Of a stretch of 64,000 bases of DNA, positions 27,701 through 36,227 are shown one piece after another. Both the position numbers and the translations under genes were made by a program. Each line of letters opens with the position of its first letter. Position 1 is the first letter of the stretch. The stretch spans positions 62,001-126,000 of the forward strand of contig CALHGE010000012.1 in the NCBI GenBank assembly GCA_938029725.1, in the 5' to 3' direction. This stretch comes from an uncultured Flavobacteriaceae bacterium. Lineage in GTDB: Bacteria > Bacteroidota > Bacteroidia > Flavobacteriales > Flavobacteriaceae. The notes beneath the pieces were generated by a model. It saw only the letters and a program-made list of their open reading frames with translations, did no database searches and was not told the DNA's origin.

Positions 27701-28817
27701 TCACCTAAACAAAATTGAAACCAAAGAAGGTGAAATATTTTCAATAAAAGTTCAAGACAATGGTTTTGGGCTATCCGAGGATGACATGACGCATCTTTTT
27801 GATCGATTCTATCAAGCTGATAACCAATCATTGCACTATCAAGAAGGAACAGGTATCGGATTATCTTTGGTAAAGGAATTTATAGAATTAATGAACGGTA
27901 CTATTCGTGTGGAAAGTACCTTAGGCAAAGGAAGCACGTTTACTGTTCAATTACCAGTATCTAATACCGCAGTTAAAACAGTAGATGCAAAAATAAATAT
28001 AGCCCCAACACTTAAAAAAGCAGCTATTTTTCCAAGCGCAATTTCAACAGCTATAGAAGAGACTTCGGCATTACCTTTGGCACTTATTATTGAAGATAAT
28101 GAAGATGTTGCCCATTATTTAAAAACCTGTTTAAAAGGCAAATACAAGACCATACACGCCATCAACGGAGATATCGGGGTAGAAATGGCATACGAAAAAA
28201 TACCAGATATTATCATTAGTGATGTTATGATGCCTGGTAAAGATGGTTTTGAAGTATGTGCCTTACTAAAATCAGACGTTCGTACAGACCATATACCTAT
28301 TGTACTCTTGACCGCTAAAGTAACTACTGAAGATCGCCTTACCGGTCTGTCACATGGGGCAGATGCTTACTTAGCAAAACCTTTTAACGAAAAAGAATTA
28401 TTCATTCGATTAGATCAACTGGTTCTACTTCGAAAAAAATTAGTTGACAAAATTCAAAAAGATGGCTTGACTGACTTTTTGGACAAACGGGCAGAAAGTC
28501 CGGAATCAAAATTCCTTCAAAAAGTCATACAATTCGTAAATGATGATATAAGCAACTCTGCTTTTGGCTCTAGTGACCTTGCCGATAAATTACATTTGAG
28601 CGAATCTCAAATTTATAGAAAGCTAAAAGCAATTACGGATAAATCAACCGCAATTTTTATTCGATCTATCCGTCTCCAGAAAGCCAAGGAATTGATTGAA
28701 ACTACAGATAAAACCATCTCTGAGATAGCCTATGAAACCGGTTTTAACGATCCTTCATGGTTTAGTCGTGCCTTTAAAGTAGAATTTGGCTTTGCTCCTA
28801 GCGGAATTAGTAAGTAA
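24702..28817 (+). CDS. Hybrid two-component system protein (sensor kinase + response regulator + AraC-type HTH)
   Basis: 1371 residues in one chain. A signal or anchor helix lies at about 24-45. A periplasmic two-propeller sensor of Reg_prop repeats follows (many IWVGT/LWIGT blades, about 55-730), then a Y_Y_Y domain (about 741-810) and a transmembrane helix (816-833). Next are HisKA with H868 (ITHEFRTPL), HATPase_c (about 965-1083, LLSNAIKFTS and GTGIGLSLV), a REC domain with phospho-acceptor D1174 (ISDVMMPG), and a C-terminal AraC helix-turn-helix (about 1273-1371). Such HTCS proteins normally sense oligosaccharides and switch on neighbouring utilization genes. Here no SusC/D or glycosidase genes flank it, so its target is unclear. 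Confidence 0.93.
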   Translation: MQMETRVILFFYFPRKSTKCVGTLISSVLLFYFVFLGLLPSWSQDSTRIKYYTLEDGLSQVSTNDLLLDGSGFVWIATQDGLNKFDGNIFKHYKYNKQDSLTLSGNLINKLLEDTSGKIWVGTVANGLNYYDPERDIFHRIQLTESENSNEIISGIEQDDKKNIWVGSRISGLHKLTSIGNSSFTQENFLEEVAIAGMLFDAKKNLWVGDTRGNVYKLNPNKTETISTKPLLQVRGNVQAFYDAENHLLIGGDFGFHIYDIINKKVRLIELSAANEMVTKHVLAFLKNDERSVWIGTGNGIYLFDWDEQRILKKILYSEDDKNGLSNGTVQALLKISKNQLLVGTANYPNLIDIGEQHFKNISKNLKGEHLLNDNVIFSILKDEDDLWIGTSDGGLNLIQKSQKYYFKHNQNVIDGFSGTVIRAIVKDKINQRLWLATTRGLNMIDLKTFDPNNPKFFVLQHDPTNKNSINGDFLKDITLDNNNNLWGATYGHGIFRLEFNSKNDYQITRYTNNTTTQNTLKNDFTDCIKVDKENNIWIGTQAGLSNLIFKTDDYQQPEFRNFSKIQNDTTTLVHNSVYDILIDKKDRMWLGTRSGFSQYLGNGKFNSWTQQEQFSNDVVYSIQDDNDGNLWMGTNEGLVKYNPEKNEFRQFTIEDGIQSNEFDIHARFKDKNGLIYLGGIGGVTYFNPDDLEEIDLPQKLYFSSLHIKGKAVKIDKKSILQQRLSKTKNIEFKPDEFPFFLQFSSIDYRLNKNVKFGYKLLPTDKEWNLLKDPEIQFLNLPSGKYTLQVNGFSRGKVWDTPPLEMDLEILPSWWSTWWAYLIYIGAAFAVANRFYQFQISKKLAIAESDRLKEVNQLKNSLYDNITHEFRTPLTVILGMTDSLENELQANTNPPIHKAIEMIRRNGKSLLSLVNEMLDLSKLESGTMELNLMQTDAIPFVKYLSESFHSLAETKQINLTVYSEINVLEMDIDANKMASIISNLLSNAIKFTSANGKIIVHLNKIETKEGEIFSIKVQDNGFGLSEDDMTHLFDRFYQADNQSLHYQEGTGIGLSLVKEFIELMNGTIRVESTLGKGSTFTVQLPVSNTAVKTVDAKINIAPTLKKAAIFPSAISTAIEETSALPLALIIEDNEDVAHYLKTCLKGKYKTIHAINGDIGVEMAYEKIPDIIISDVMMPGKDGFEVCALLKSDVRTDHIPIVLLTAKVTTEDRLTGLSHGADAYLAKPFNEKELFIRLDQLVLLRKKLVDKIQKDGLTDFLDKRAESPESKFLQKVIQFVNDDISNSAFGSSDLADKLHLSESQIYRKLKAITDKSTAIFIRSIRLQKAKELIETTDKTISEIAYETGFNDPSWFSRAFKVEFGFAPSGISK

Positions 28818-29264
28818 TTGATAATTAAATATTTATAGTTACGAATTGCATAACCTTGCAATAATAGTGCTTGCTTTTTCTTCAAAATTCAAAAGTACTC
28901 CTAGTGATTGAAAAAATGGTAAATGCCGTTTTTTCAAAAACCTAATATCATTGTATCATAATTATGAGAATACAGATATTATGAAAACTGCAACGAGTAA
29001 GAGTAGCACAAAACCAATTTCAAGAAGTTTGTAATCTTCAAACATCGAATGATGGTATACTTACTATTCTTACTGATGCTAATGAGGGTTTAATTAAATA
29101 GCTAGTCACAAATACTATTAGAAAATGAATAAATAGTGAAAATCATCTCAAAGAGATTACTGTAAAATTGTATTACAAAAGGCTGACATACTATTTATAG
29201 TGACGTTACACAAAATAACATCCCCCATACTTACACATTAATAACAATTTAAAATCATTGTATT
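28818..29264. other. 447-nt intergenic region downstream of the hybrid kinase
   Basis: Holds the hairpin at 28908-28937. A stop-bounded stretch of about 37 codons ending at 29100 has protein-like composition but no start codon and no recognised match; it may be chance. No promoter for the methyltransferase gene was identified. Confidence 0.4.
28908..28937 (+). terminator. Candidate terminator after the hybrid kinase gene
   Basis: TTGAAAAAATGG / CCGTTTTTTCAA forms a 12-bp stem with one G-T pair and a 6-nt loop, about 90 nt after the stop. The T-run is in the stem, so it could work in either direction. Confidence 0.5.
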
Positions 29265-30320
29265 ATGGAATTAAACGAAGAAAAATTACACGCCTTACTT
29301 GGCAAAGTAGTCACCGAAATGGGTGCGGCGGCAAACGGACCATTAGTAACCATCGGAGATAAATTAGGCCTCTACACTAGCCTATCAGAATCAGCGCCTT
29401 TATCCTCTAATGAATTAGCCACTAAAACCAATACTGCTGAACGATATGTTAGAGAATGGCTATCGGCACAAGCCGCATCTGGTTATGTGCAATATCATGC
29501 GGATACGAAGAAATTTTCTATGACTCCAGAACAAACTATGGTATTTGGTAATAGAAAAAGTCCCGTTTTTATGACCGGTGCTTTTTATGCAATATCATCG
29601 GTATACCACGATGAACCTAAAATAGAAGCGGCCTTTAAAACTGGGGAAGGTGTTTCTTGGGGAGACCATAATAATTGCTTGTTTTGTGGAACAGAAAAGT
29701 TTTTTAGTCCTTCCTACGAAGGAAATTTAATAAGCAGTTGGCTGCCGGCTATGGAAGGGCTAGTTGAGAAATTAGAGAAAGGAGCAAAAGTAGCGGATGT
29801 TGGTTGTGGACATGCTGCTTCTACGGTAATTATGGCCAAAGCATTTCCTAATTCTTCATTTATCGGATTTGATTTTCATGCGCCCTCCATAGCGCAAGCA
29901 AAAGAAAGAGCGAAAGACGCCGGTTTGACTAACATTTCTTTTGAAGTAGCAACTGCTAAAGATTTTCCAGGTACTGACTACGATTTCATTGCCTATTTTG
30001 ATTGCCTGCATGATATGGGTGATCCTGTTGGTGCATGTGCCCATACAAAAGCAGCTTTAAAAGCTGATGGCACCTGTATGATTGTTGAACCTTTTGCAAA
30101 AGATTCATTAGAAGAAAATTTAAACCCTGTAGGTAGAGCCTTTTACGCGTTTTCTACAATGCTCTGTACGCCTTGCTCATTAAACCAAGAAGTAGGACTT
30201 GCCTTAGGCGCCCAAGCTGGAGAAAAGAAACTAAAAGAGGTGATAAGCAAAGGCGGGTTTTCAAGATTCAAGAGAGCTATGGAAACTCCTTTTAATTTGA
30301 TTTTGGAAGCAAGACCATAA
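29265..30320 (+). CDS. SAM-dependent methyltransferase with N-terminal winged helix (Rv2258c-like)
   Basis: 351 residues. An N-terminal winged-helix part (about 1-95, LSSNELATKTNTAERYVREW) resembles the dimerisation region of class-I O-methyltransferases. The catalytic Rossmann domain (about 165-320) has SAM motif I as VADVGCGHAAST (about 177-188), FDFHAPSIAQAKERA and an acidic YFDCLHDMGDP. Cysteines cluster at NCLFCGTEKFF and LCTPCSLNQ. Substrate unknown. It is followed by a broken DUF4242 gene. Confidence 0.85.
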   Translation: MELNEEKLHALLGKVVTEMGAAANGPLVTIGDKLGLYTSLSESAPLSSNELATKTNTAERYVREWLSAQAASGYVQYHADTKKFSMTPEQTMVFGNRKSPVFMTGAFYAISSVYHDEPKIEAAFKTGEGVSWGDHNNCLFCGTEKFFSPSYEGNLISSWLPAMEGLVEKLEKGAKVADVGCGHAASTVIMAKAFPNSSFIGFDFHAPSIAQAKERAKDAGLTNISFEVATAKDFPGTDYDFIAYFDCLHDMGDPVGACAHTKAALKADGTCMIVEPFAKDSLEENLNPVGRAFYAFSTMLCTPCSLNQEVGLALGAQAGEKKLKEVISKGGFSRFKRAMETPFNLILEARP

Positions 30321-30422
30321 TAAATTTAACCTACTTATTTATTAAAGTGGAGACCAGCAACCATAACAAAAACAGGGCGACACAGAAAAGCCATGCGAGT
30401 AAGGAAATCAAATAATCATAGT

Positions 30423-30693
30423 ATGTCAAAGTATCTAACTGAAAGAGAGATTACTAATGCAGGTAATGTAACTGACGATCAACTAAAGGGCGTTTTTCAA
30501 ACTTCCTACGGAGTACTAACTAAAATGCGATCACAAATGCAATGGGTTCATAGTCATGTGACCGCTGATAAGTACGAATGTGTAGATGAGGCACCTAACG
30601 CAGATATGATTCACCCATGTTAAGCAGATGGAAATCTTTGCGAATTCAATTCGCCAAGTAGCTGCGATTATTGATCCGAAAACCGCTGAATAA
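30423..30693 (+). pseudogene. Frameshifted DUF4242 (SCO4226-like) gene
   Basis: Reading from the ATG at 30423 gives MSKYLTEREITNAGNVTDDQ and then QMQWVHSHVTADKYECV, the start of the DUF4242 family, some of whose members bind nickel. The frame stops at 30621. Switching frame near 30610-30616 restores the expected C-terminus in the other frame: THVKQMEIFANSIRQ followed by AAIIDPKTAE and a TAA at 30691. The joined protein would have the family's normal length of about 90 residues. A 2-nt loss (or 1-nt gain) near 30615 explains it. Either a true pseudogene or a sequencing or assembly error. Confidence 0.7.
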
Positions 30694-30824
30694 ATAACCA
30701 ATTATAAGCCATTAAAGACCCTATCTAAATTTCTACATTATGTAGTAATACATTTCTTATATTGACAGTCATACGGTAGTAGTTTTCAAAATGGTATATG
30801 ATATAAATTCAATACGCTCGAACT

Positions 30825-32510
30825 ATGAAACATTCAAAAATCACATTCCTCCTTTTGGGTATCTTTTTATGCCTCTCTGCATGCACGAACAAAATAGCAA
30901 AAACGAATTCCGCATTAGCTTCGATAGATTTTCTAAGAGGCGATCTTTTACTATGCGGTACTGGACAATTTGGAGAATTAAAATTCTCACTCTCTTGTAA
31001 CTATGAGACCAGAGAGGCATTTGACTTGGCAGTAGCATTATTACATTCCTTTCAATATGCTGAGGCTGAAAAAGCATTTGTAAAAGTTATTGATGCCGAT
31101 CCTAATTGCCCTATGGCATATTGGGGCGTTGCTATGAGCATTTATCATGCTGCTTGGTTTCCACCCAGCAAAGAAGACCTGATCAAAGGCGCAAAAGTAT
31201 TAGCTGTGGCAAAAGAATTAACTATGGATGAGAAGCAACGCGATTATATCAATGCAATTACTGCTTTTTATACGGACTGGAACAACGCAGACCATACCAC
31301 AAGAGCTATAAGGTTCGAAAAAAAGATGGAGCAGATATATCTTAAGTATCCAGAAGATATGGAAGCTGCAATTTTTTATACTCTGGCCTTGTTCTCTACT
31401 AGAGACAGGGTAGGAAAAGCGTATAAAAATGAACGAAAAGCCGGTAAAATTCTTGAATCTCTTTTAGCTTCGAATCCGAATCATCCTGGTATTGCACATT
31501 ATATCATTCATAATTATGACAATCCTGTTTTAGCCTCTCAAGGTTTAGAAACAGCTAGAAAATATGCAAAAATAGCACCCTCTTCTTCTCATGCCCAGCA
31601 CATGCCATCACATATTTTTACACGATTGGGTATATGGGAAGAATCTATACAATCTAATTTATTATCAGCAGAAAGCTCTAGATGCTATAGCGCAGCGGCA
31701 GCATTAAAAGGTTCTTATTTTGAAGAATTACATGCTACTGATTATTTGGTATATGCCTATCTACAAAAGGGAGATAATGCCAATGCAGAAAAACAGTATA
31801 CCCTAATAAAAGAGCTCAAATCTTTTTATCCTTCTAATATTACAGCCGCGGTATATCCCGTAACGGCGATACCAGCAAGATTAGCCCTTGAAAATAGAAA
31901 TTGGGAACAAGCAGCAAATCTAGAACTACAAAAAATAGACTTAGATTGGGAAAAATTTCCTTGGCAAAAAGCAATACATCACTTTGCTAAAGCTTTAGGA
32001 GCTGCACATACCAAGAATTTTACTTTAGTCGAAAAACAAATTGGAATTCTTAAAAAGCTACATCAAGACTTAATAGCACAAAACGACCGCACAAAGTCTA
32101 TTCAAATTAAGCTAGTTGAAATTCAGATTAAAACAGCACATGCATGGTTGACCTTTAGCCAGGGAGACAGAGAAAATGGCCTGCTTTTAATGCAAGAAGC
32201 TGTAGCGATTGAGGAAAAAACAAGCAAACACCCCGTCACCCCTGGCGATGTACTGCCGGCTATAGAATTATTAGGAGATATGCTTTTGGCATTGAACCAG
32301 CCAGAAGAAGCATTGGTTGTTTACGAGAAAAACCTAAAAAAACATCCGGAAAGATTCAATGGTGTTTATGGCGCAGCTATCGCCTCGAAAAAAGCAGGTA
32401 ATCAAGAAAAAGCAGCACAATACTTCACCCAACTTATAGCTTTAAGTGAAAACTCAAACAGCAATCGACCTGAAATTTTAGAGGCTAAGAAATTCATAAT
32501 ACAACCTTAA
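30825..32510 (+). CDS. TPR-repeat lipoprotein with HMPSH motif
   Basis: 561 residues. The lipobox is CLSAC, with C20. TPR-like helices run from about 65 to 555 (FDLAVALLHSFQYAEAEKAF, AYWGVAMS, VVYEKNLKKHPERFNGVYGA). In the middle are two His motifs, HYIIH (H225, H229) and HAQHMPSH (H256, H259, H263). These are conserved in the next gene as well. The four-His arrangement looks like a metal site or an active site, which is inference. It is the first gene of an operon with its paralogue (9-nt gap) and a SCO protein, so a role in copper or other metal handling at the envelope is a reasonable hypothesis. Confidence 0.75.
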   Translation: MKHSKITFLLLGIFLCLSACTNKIAKTNSALASIDFLRGDLLLCGTGQFGELKFSLSCNYETREAFDLAVALLHSFQYAEAEKAFVKVIDADPNCPMAYWGVAMSIYHAAWFPPSKEDLIKGAKVLAVAKELTMDEKQRDYINAITAFYTDWNNADHTTRAIRFEKKMEQIYLKYPEDMEAAIFYTLALFSTRDRVGKAYKNERKAGKILESLLASNPNHPGIAHYIIHNYDNPVLASQGLETARKYAKIAPSSSHAQHMPSHIFTRLGIWEESIQSNLLSAESSRCYSAAAALKGSYFEELHATDYLVYAYLQKGDNANAEKQYTLIKELKSFYPSNITAAVYPVTAIPARLALENRNWEQAANLELQKIDLDWEKFPWQKAIHHFAKALGAAHTKNFTLVEKQIGILKKLHQDLIAQNDRTKSIQIKLVEIQIKTAHAWLTFSQGDRENGLLLMQEAVAIEEKTSKHPVTPGDVLPAIELLGDMLLALNQPEEALVVYEKNLKKHPERFNGVYGAAIASKKAGNQEKAAQYFTQLIALSENSNSNRPEILEAKKFIIQP

Positions 32511-32519
32511 TACAAGCTT

Positions 32520-34250
32520 ATGAAAACAAAAATCAGTTTTGGTATATTGGCAGTATCCCTTTTAATGCTAGTCCATTTTATTAACCAAAATTCTATGGAA
32601 AGTAAAAGTAAGCATTATCAAAAAGCAGCCTTTAGTTTCACCACATGTACACCTGCAAAATTCATGTTGGAAGGGGTAGATACGACCCGACAAATTTCAC
32701 CGCTCTTTACCAATTTGGGCAACCTTCAGTTTCCTACCTCTTCAAAGATTGAACGAGCTCAGGCTTTTTTTAATCAGGGTGTGAAATTATCTTACGCCTT
32801 TAACCATGCAGAAGGCCATCGCTCTTTTATGGAGGCAGCGAGACTAGATCCGAATTCAGCGATGTCATATTGGGGGCAAGCTTTTGCATTAGGCCCAAAT
32901 ATCAATGACCCTATCCCCGATGAGGTGCGCAAGAACAAAATTAATGAGGCTATGAAAAATGCTCGACGACTAGCAGCTAAAGGGAGTAAAAAAGAGCAAG
33001 CACTTATTACAGCACTATCTGTGCGATATAGTGAAGATTTCACCAAGGATGTTGTGGCGTTGAACATGGCGTATATGAAAGCCATGGCTAAAGTGGCAAA
33101 ACAATATCCTAAAGATGCCAACATACAAATTCTATATGCTGCTTCTGTTATGAATACCGTTCCATGGAATTATTGGGATACCGATGGAAACCCATCTCCT
33201 AATATAAAAGAAGCAAAAGTTGCTCTTGAACGCGCGATGGAACTTGAACCAGAAAACCCAGGAGGACATCACTATTATATTCACATGGTGGAATTGCCTT
33301 ATCCTGATATGGGAGAAGCTAGTGCTGATAAATTGGCTTCGCTTATGCCTGGTGCCGGTCACATTGTGCACATGCCATCGCACATCTATATTCGCGTGGG
33401 CAGGTATTTAGACGCCGTTAAAGTAAATCAAACTGCTATTCTTGCCGATGAGGATTATATTTCACAATGTTTCGCGCAAGGCCTTTACCCACTAGCCTAC
33501 TATCCTCATAACATTCATTTTCTTTGGTCCTCTGCGAGCTTGCTTGGGGATAGCCAAATTGCGATTTCTGCTGCTAAGAAGACGGCGGAAAAAGTACCTA
33601 CAGGTGAATTAGTGACACTTCCCTTTTTACAAGATTTCGCCGCTACACCCTTATTGGCTTATACGAGGTTTGGTAAATGGAATGAAATTTTAACCATCCC
33701 TGCCCCTAACCCTGAAATTAAACATCTTAATCTAATACGCCATTATGCGAGAGGTATCGCTTTTATCAGAAAAGGGAATATAAAAGAGGCTCAGGAAGAA
33801 TTGAATGCTATAGCTACCTTGAAAAAAGATCCTGAATTGGAAACCTTGGTAGCAACTGCGAACAACGCCTCTATACATACAGCCAATATCGCCTATGAAT
33901 TAGTTGCCGGTGAATTGTCTGCTTTAAAAGGTGAGACTACAACAGCAATTGATCATCTTGAAAAAGCAGTAAAATTTGAAGATGCACTAACCTATACAGA
34001 ACCGGCTGCTTGGCACATTCCGACTCGCCAGAATTTAGGTGCGGTATTAATGAAGATTGGCGAGTATGAAGCCGCTGAAAAAATATTCCAAGAAGATTTA
34101 GATGTACTTCGTCAAAACGGATGGTCTTTAATGGGACTTCATAATAGTTTAAGGGCACAGGGTAAACTAAAAGAAGCCGAAGCCATTAAACAAGAATTTG
34201 AAAAGGCTTGGCAACATGCTGATATTGAACTAAATACTTCCGTACTATAA
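32520..34250 (+). CDS. TPR-repeat exported protein, paralogue of the preceding gene
   Basis: 576 residues with an N-terminal hydrophobic segment (about 5-22, SFGILAVSLLMLVHF) without a lipobox. It shares the architecture of the upstream gene: an N-terminal block with FNHAEGHRSFMEAARLDPNS, then HHYYIH (H250, H251, H255) and HIVHMPSHIYIRVGRY (H281, H284, H288), then C-terminal TPRs. The copies are well diverged overall but the His motifs are kept, which argues for a shared site. The stop overlaps the next start by one base (TAATG), so translation is coupled to the SCO gene. Confidence 0.78.
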   Translation: MKTKISFGILAVSLLMLVHFINQNSMESKSKHYQKAAFSFTTCTPAKFMLEGVDTTRQISPLFTNLGNLQFPTSSKIERAQAFFNQGVKLSYAFNHAEGHRSFMEAARLDPNSAMSYWGQAFALGPNINDPIPDEVRKNKINEAMKNARRLAAKGSKKEQALITALSVRYSEDFTKDVVALNMAYMKAMAKVAKQYPKDANIQILYAASVMNTVPWNYWDTDGNPSPNIKEAKVALERAMELEPENPGGHHYYIHMVELPYPDMGEASADKLASLMPGAGHIVHMPSHIYIRVGRYLDAVKVNQTAILADEDYISQCFAQGLYPLAYYPHNIHFLWSSASLLGDSQIAISAAKKTAEKVPTGELVTLPFLQDFAATPLLAYTRFGKWNEILTIPAPNPEIKHLNLIRHYARGIAFIRKGNIKEAQEELNAIATLKKDPELETLVATANNASIHTANIAYELVAGELSALKGETTTAIDHLEKAVKFEDALTYTEPAAWHIPTRQNLGAVLMKIGEYEAAEKIFQEDLDVLRQNGWSLMGLHNSLRAQGKLKEAEAIKQEFEKAWQHADIELNTSVL

Positions 34251-34906
34251 TGAAACAAACTAAAAAATATTGGAAATCGATTATTGCAATAGTCCTTTTG
34301 ATTGTAGGCACTATGGTACTTAGCTCTAGAATATTCAATACTAAATCAGAATTACCAGTATATAACCCATCCGATTTCCACCCTGAACTCGTTGCTATAG
34401 GTTTACAAAATGAAAAGAAAGGCCATACCGTTGCTGATTTTGAGCTGATCAACCAGAATGGTGAGAAAATCACTCAGAAAGAGTATGAAGACAAAATTTA
34501 TGTAACCGATTTCTTCTTTACACGTTGCCCAAGTATCTGCCCAATCATGTCAAATAATATGCAGAAATTACAAAATATTTTTCTTGATAATGATACAGTG
34601 AAATTCCTCTCGATATCGGTTACCCCAGAATTAGATAGTATTCCTATTTTGAAAGAGTATGCAAAAAAGCATGGAGCAATTAATAACAAATGGAACATTA
34701 GTACAGGAGAAAAAAAACATATTTACAACCTAGCTCGTAAAAGTTATTTTGCCGCAGTGAATGAAGGAGACGGCGGACTTCAAGATTTTATACATACCCC
34801 TAACTTTATATTGGTTGATAAGCAAAAGCAAATTAGAGGAGTATATGACGGTACTAAAACAGAGGAAATTGAACGTTTGGTTAGCGATATCAAAAATCTT
34901 TTATAG
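34250..34906 (+). CDS. SCO1/SenC-family protein (copper chaperone / thioredoxin fold)
   Basis: 218 residues with a membrane anchor (about 9-27). The SCO signature is TRCPSICPIM with C93 and C97 (CxxxC), and the distal ligand H183 is in FIHTPNF. These three residues bind copper in SCO proteins, which deliver Cu to cytochrome oxidase CuA or reduce its cysteines. Translation is coupled to the TPR gene. No cytochrome oxidase genes lie nearby in the window. Confidence 0.9.
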   Translation: MKQTKKYWKSIIAIVLLIVGTMVLSSRIFNTKSELPVYNPSDFHPELVAIGLQNEKKGHTVADFELINQNGEKITQKEYEDKIYVTDFFFTRCPSICPIMSNNMQKLQNIFLDNDTVKFLSISVTPELDSIPILKEYAKKHGAINNKWNISTGEKKHIYNLARKSYFAAVNEGDGGLQDFIHTPNFILVDKQKQIRGVYDGTKTEEIERLVSDIKNLL

Positions 34907-34934
34907 CTGATACCAAAAGTTTAACACTTTTAGG

Positions 34935-34942
34935 TATCTTTA
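34935..34942 (+). promoter_or_regulatory. -7 box TATCTTTA of the class-V PLP gene
   Basis: The 16 nt GTATCTTTAAAACATG at 34934-34949 are identical to 531-546 at xerD, including start codon and spacing. It suggests this gene has its own promoter although it is only 40 nt from the SCO gene. Confidence 0.4.
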
Positions 34943-34946
34943 AAAC

Positions 34947-36227
34947 ATGTCTGATAACCGAAGAAAATTCTTAAAAACATTAGGTATAGGTACAGCTGGC
35001 GCATTAGCAACCCCCTCACAAATATGGGCACAAGCAGCAACACCTTTACAAGCTGCCTTGACCGATTTAAAAAGCACCGACACTTCTGAAGCCTTTTGGG
35101 AAACCGTACAATCGCAGTTTCGTTTTGCGGAAGGCCTAACGTATTTCAACAATGGTTCTCTTGGTGCTTGCCCAAAGCCCATTCGGGAAGCAACCCTAAA
35201 CTTTAGAGATATCCTAGACGATTTTCCTTCAAAATATATGTGGGGTGGTTGGAAAGATGAGATAGAAGAAGTACGTAAAAAAACAGCAGCGCTATTTTCA
35301 GTCTCCGAAGAGGAAATTGCTTTGATTCACAATACTACGGAAGGCATGAACCTTATTGCTAGTAGTATGGATTTAAATGCAGGCGATGAAATCATCTCAG
35401 CGGACCACGAACATACGAGCGCAGTAAATCCATGGAAATATTGGCAAGCTTCAAAAGGAATAAAATTAGTAAGCCCAATCCTTCCCATGCTACCCAAAAG
35501 TGTGGAGGAAATAGTAGACAGTTATAGAAAAGCGATAACTCCAAATACAAAGGTCATTTCGATCTGTCATTTGGTCAACACAAACGGCATGATACTTCCG
35601 CTAAAAGAGGTGACGAAAATGGCTCATGAGCAAGGTATTTTGGTTGCTATTGATGGCGCTCAAGCCACAGGCATGTTTACGATTGACCTGAAGGATATCG
35701 ATTGTGATTTTTATACGGTCAGTGCTCACAAATGGTTGTTTTCTCCAAAGGGAGTTGGTATTTTCTATGCCAAGCAAGAAAGTCAAAAGCATCTAAAACC
35801 ACTTATTGTAGCCCGTGGATATGAAGATACCAGTATCCGTAGATTAGAGAATTATAACACCAGAAACTTGCCTGAAGTATTAGGATTGGGTGCAGCACTT
35901 GATTTTAGAAATAGTGTAGGGGCACAAAAAATACAAGATCGCACGTATGACCTAAAGCACTATTTCAGAGATAAAATAAAAAACAATACCAAGTTGGTTC
36001 TCAAAACTCCAGCACTTGATTCACTTTCCGCAGGTATTCAAGTTGTCGAGATTTTAGGCAAAGATGTGAAAGAAGTGAAAAATCGCCTTTTTGATGACTA
36101 CGGAATCGACAGCCGCCCCATGAGCACGTTCGGTCTCAATGCAGTGCGCCTATCTTTTGCTATTTTCATTACCAAGAAACAGATTGATACATTGGTTGTT
36201 GCTTTAGAAACTATTGCCAATTCTTAG
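34947..36227 (+). CDS. Tat-exported class-V aminotransferase-fold PLP enzyme (CefD-like)
   Basis: 426 residues. The N-terminus is a Tat signal, NRRKFLKTLG with a cleavage region near QIWAQA. The class-V fold shows HNTTEGMNLI, the cofactor-binding AIDGAQ (D236) and the Schiff-base lysine K262 in SAHKWLFSPKGVG. Class-V members include isopenicillin-N epimerase, cysteine desulfurases and selenocysteine lyases. Export by Tat fits a protein that folds with PLP in the cytoplasm. Reaction and substrate are unknown. A paralogue lies at 61723-62991. It follows the TPR-TPR-SCO operon by 40 nt. Confidence 0.87.
   Translation: MSDNRRKFLKTLGIGTAGALATPSQIWAQAATPLQAALTDLKSTDTSEAFWETVQSQFRFAEGLTYFNNGSLGACPKPIREATLNFRDILDDFPSKYMWGGWKDEIEEVRKKTAALFSVSEEEIALIHNTTEGMNLIASSMDLNAGDEIISADHEHTSAVNPWKYWQASKGIKLVSPILPMLPKSVEEIVDSYRKAITPNTKVISICHLVNTNGMILPLKEVTKMAHEQGILVAIDGAQATGMFTIDLKDIDCDFYTVSAHKWLFSPKGVGIFYAKQESQKHLKPLIVARGYEDTSIRRLENYNTRNLPEVLGLGAALDFRNSVGAQKIQDRTYDLKHYFRDKIKNNTKLVLKTPALDSLSAGIQVVEILGKDVKEVKNRLFDDYGIDSRPMSTFGLNAVRLSFAIFITKKQIDTLVVALETIANS

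Noticed and set aside
28983-29100. Short protein-like stretch after the hybrid kinase
   Set aside because: No start codon and no recognised homologue; left as unannotated spacer.
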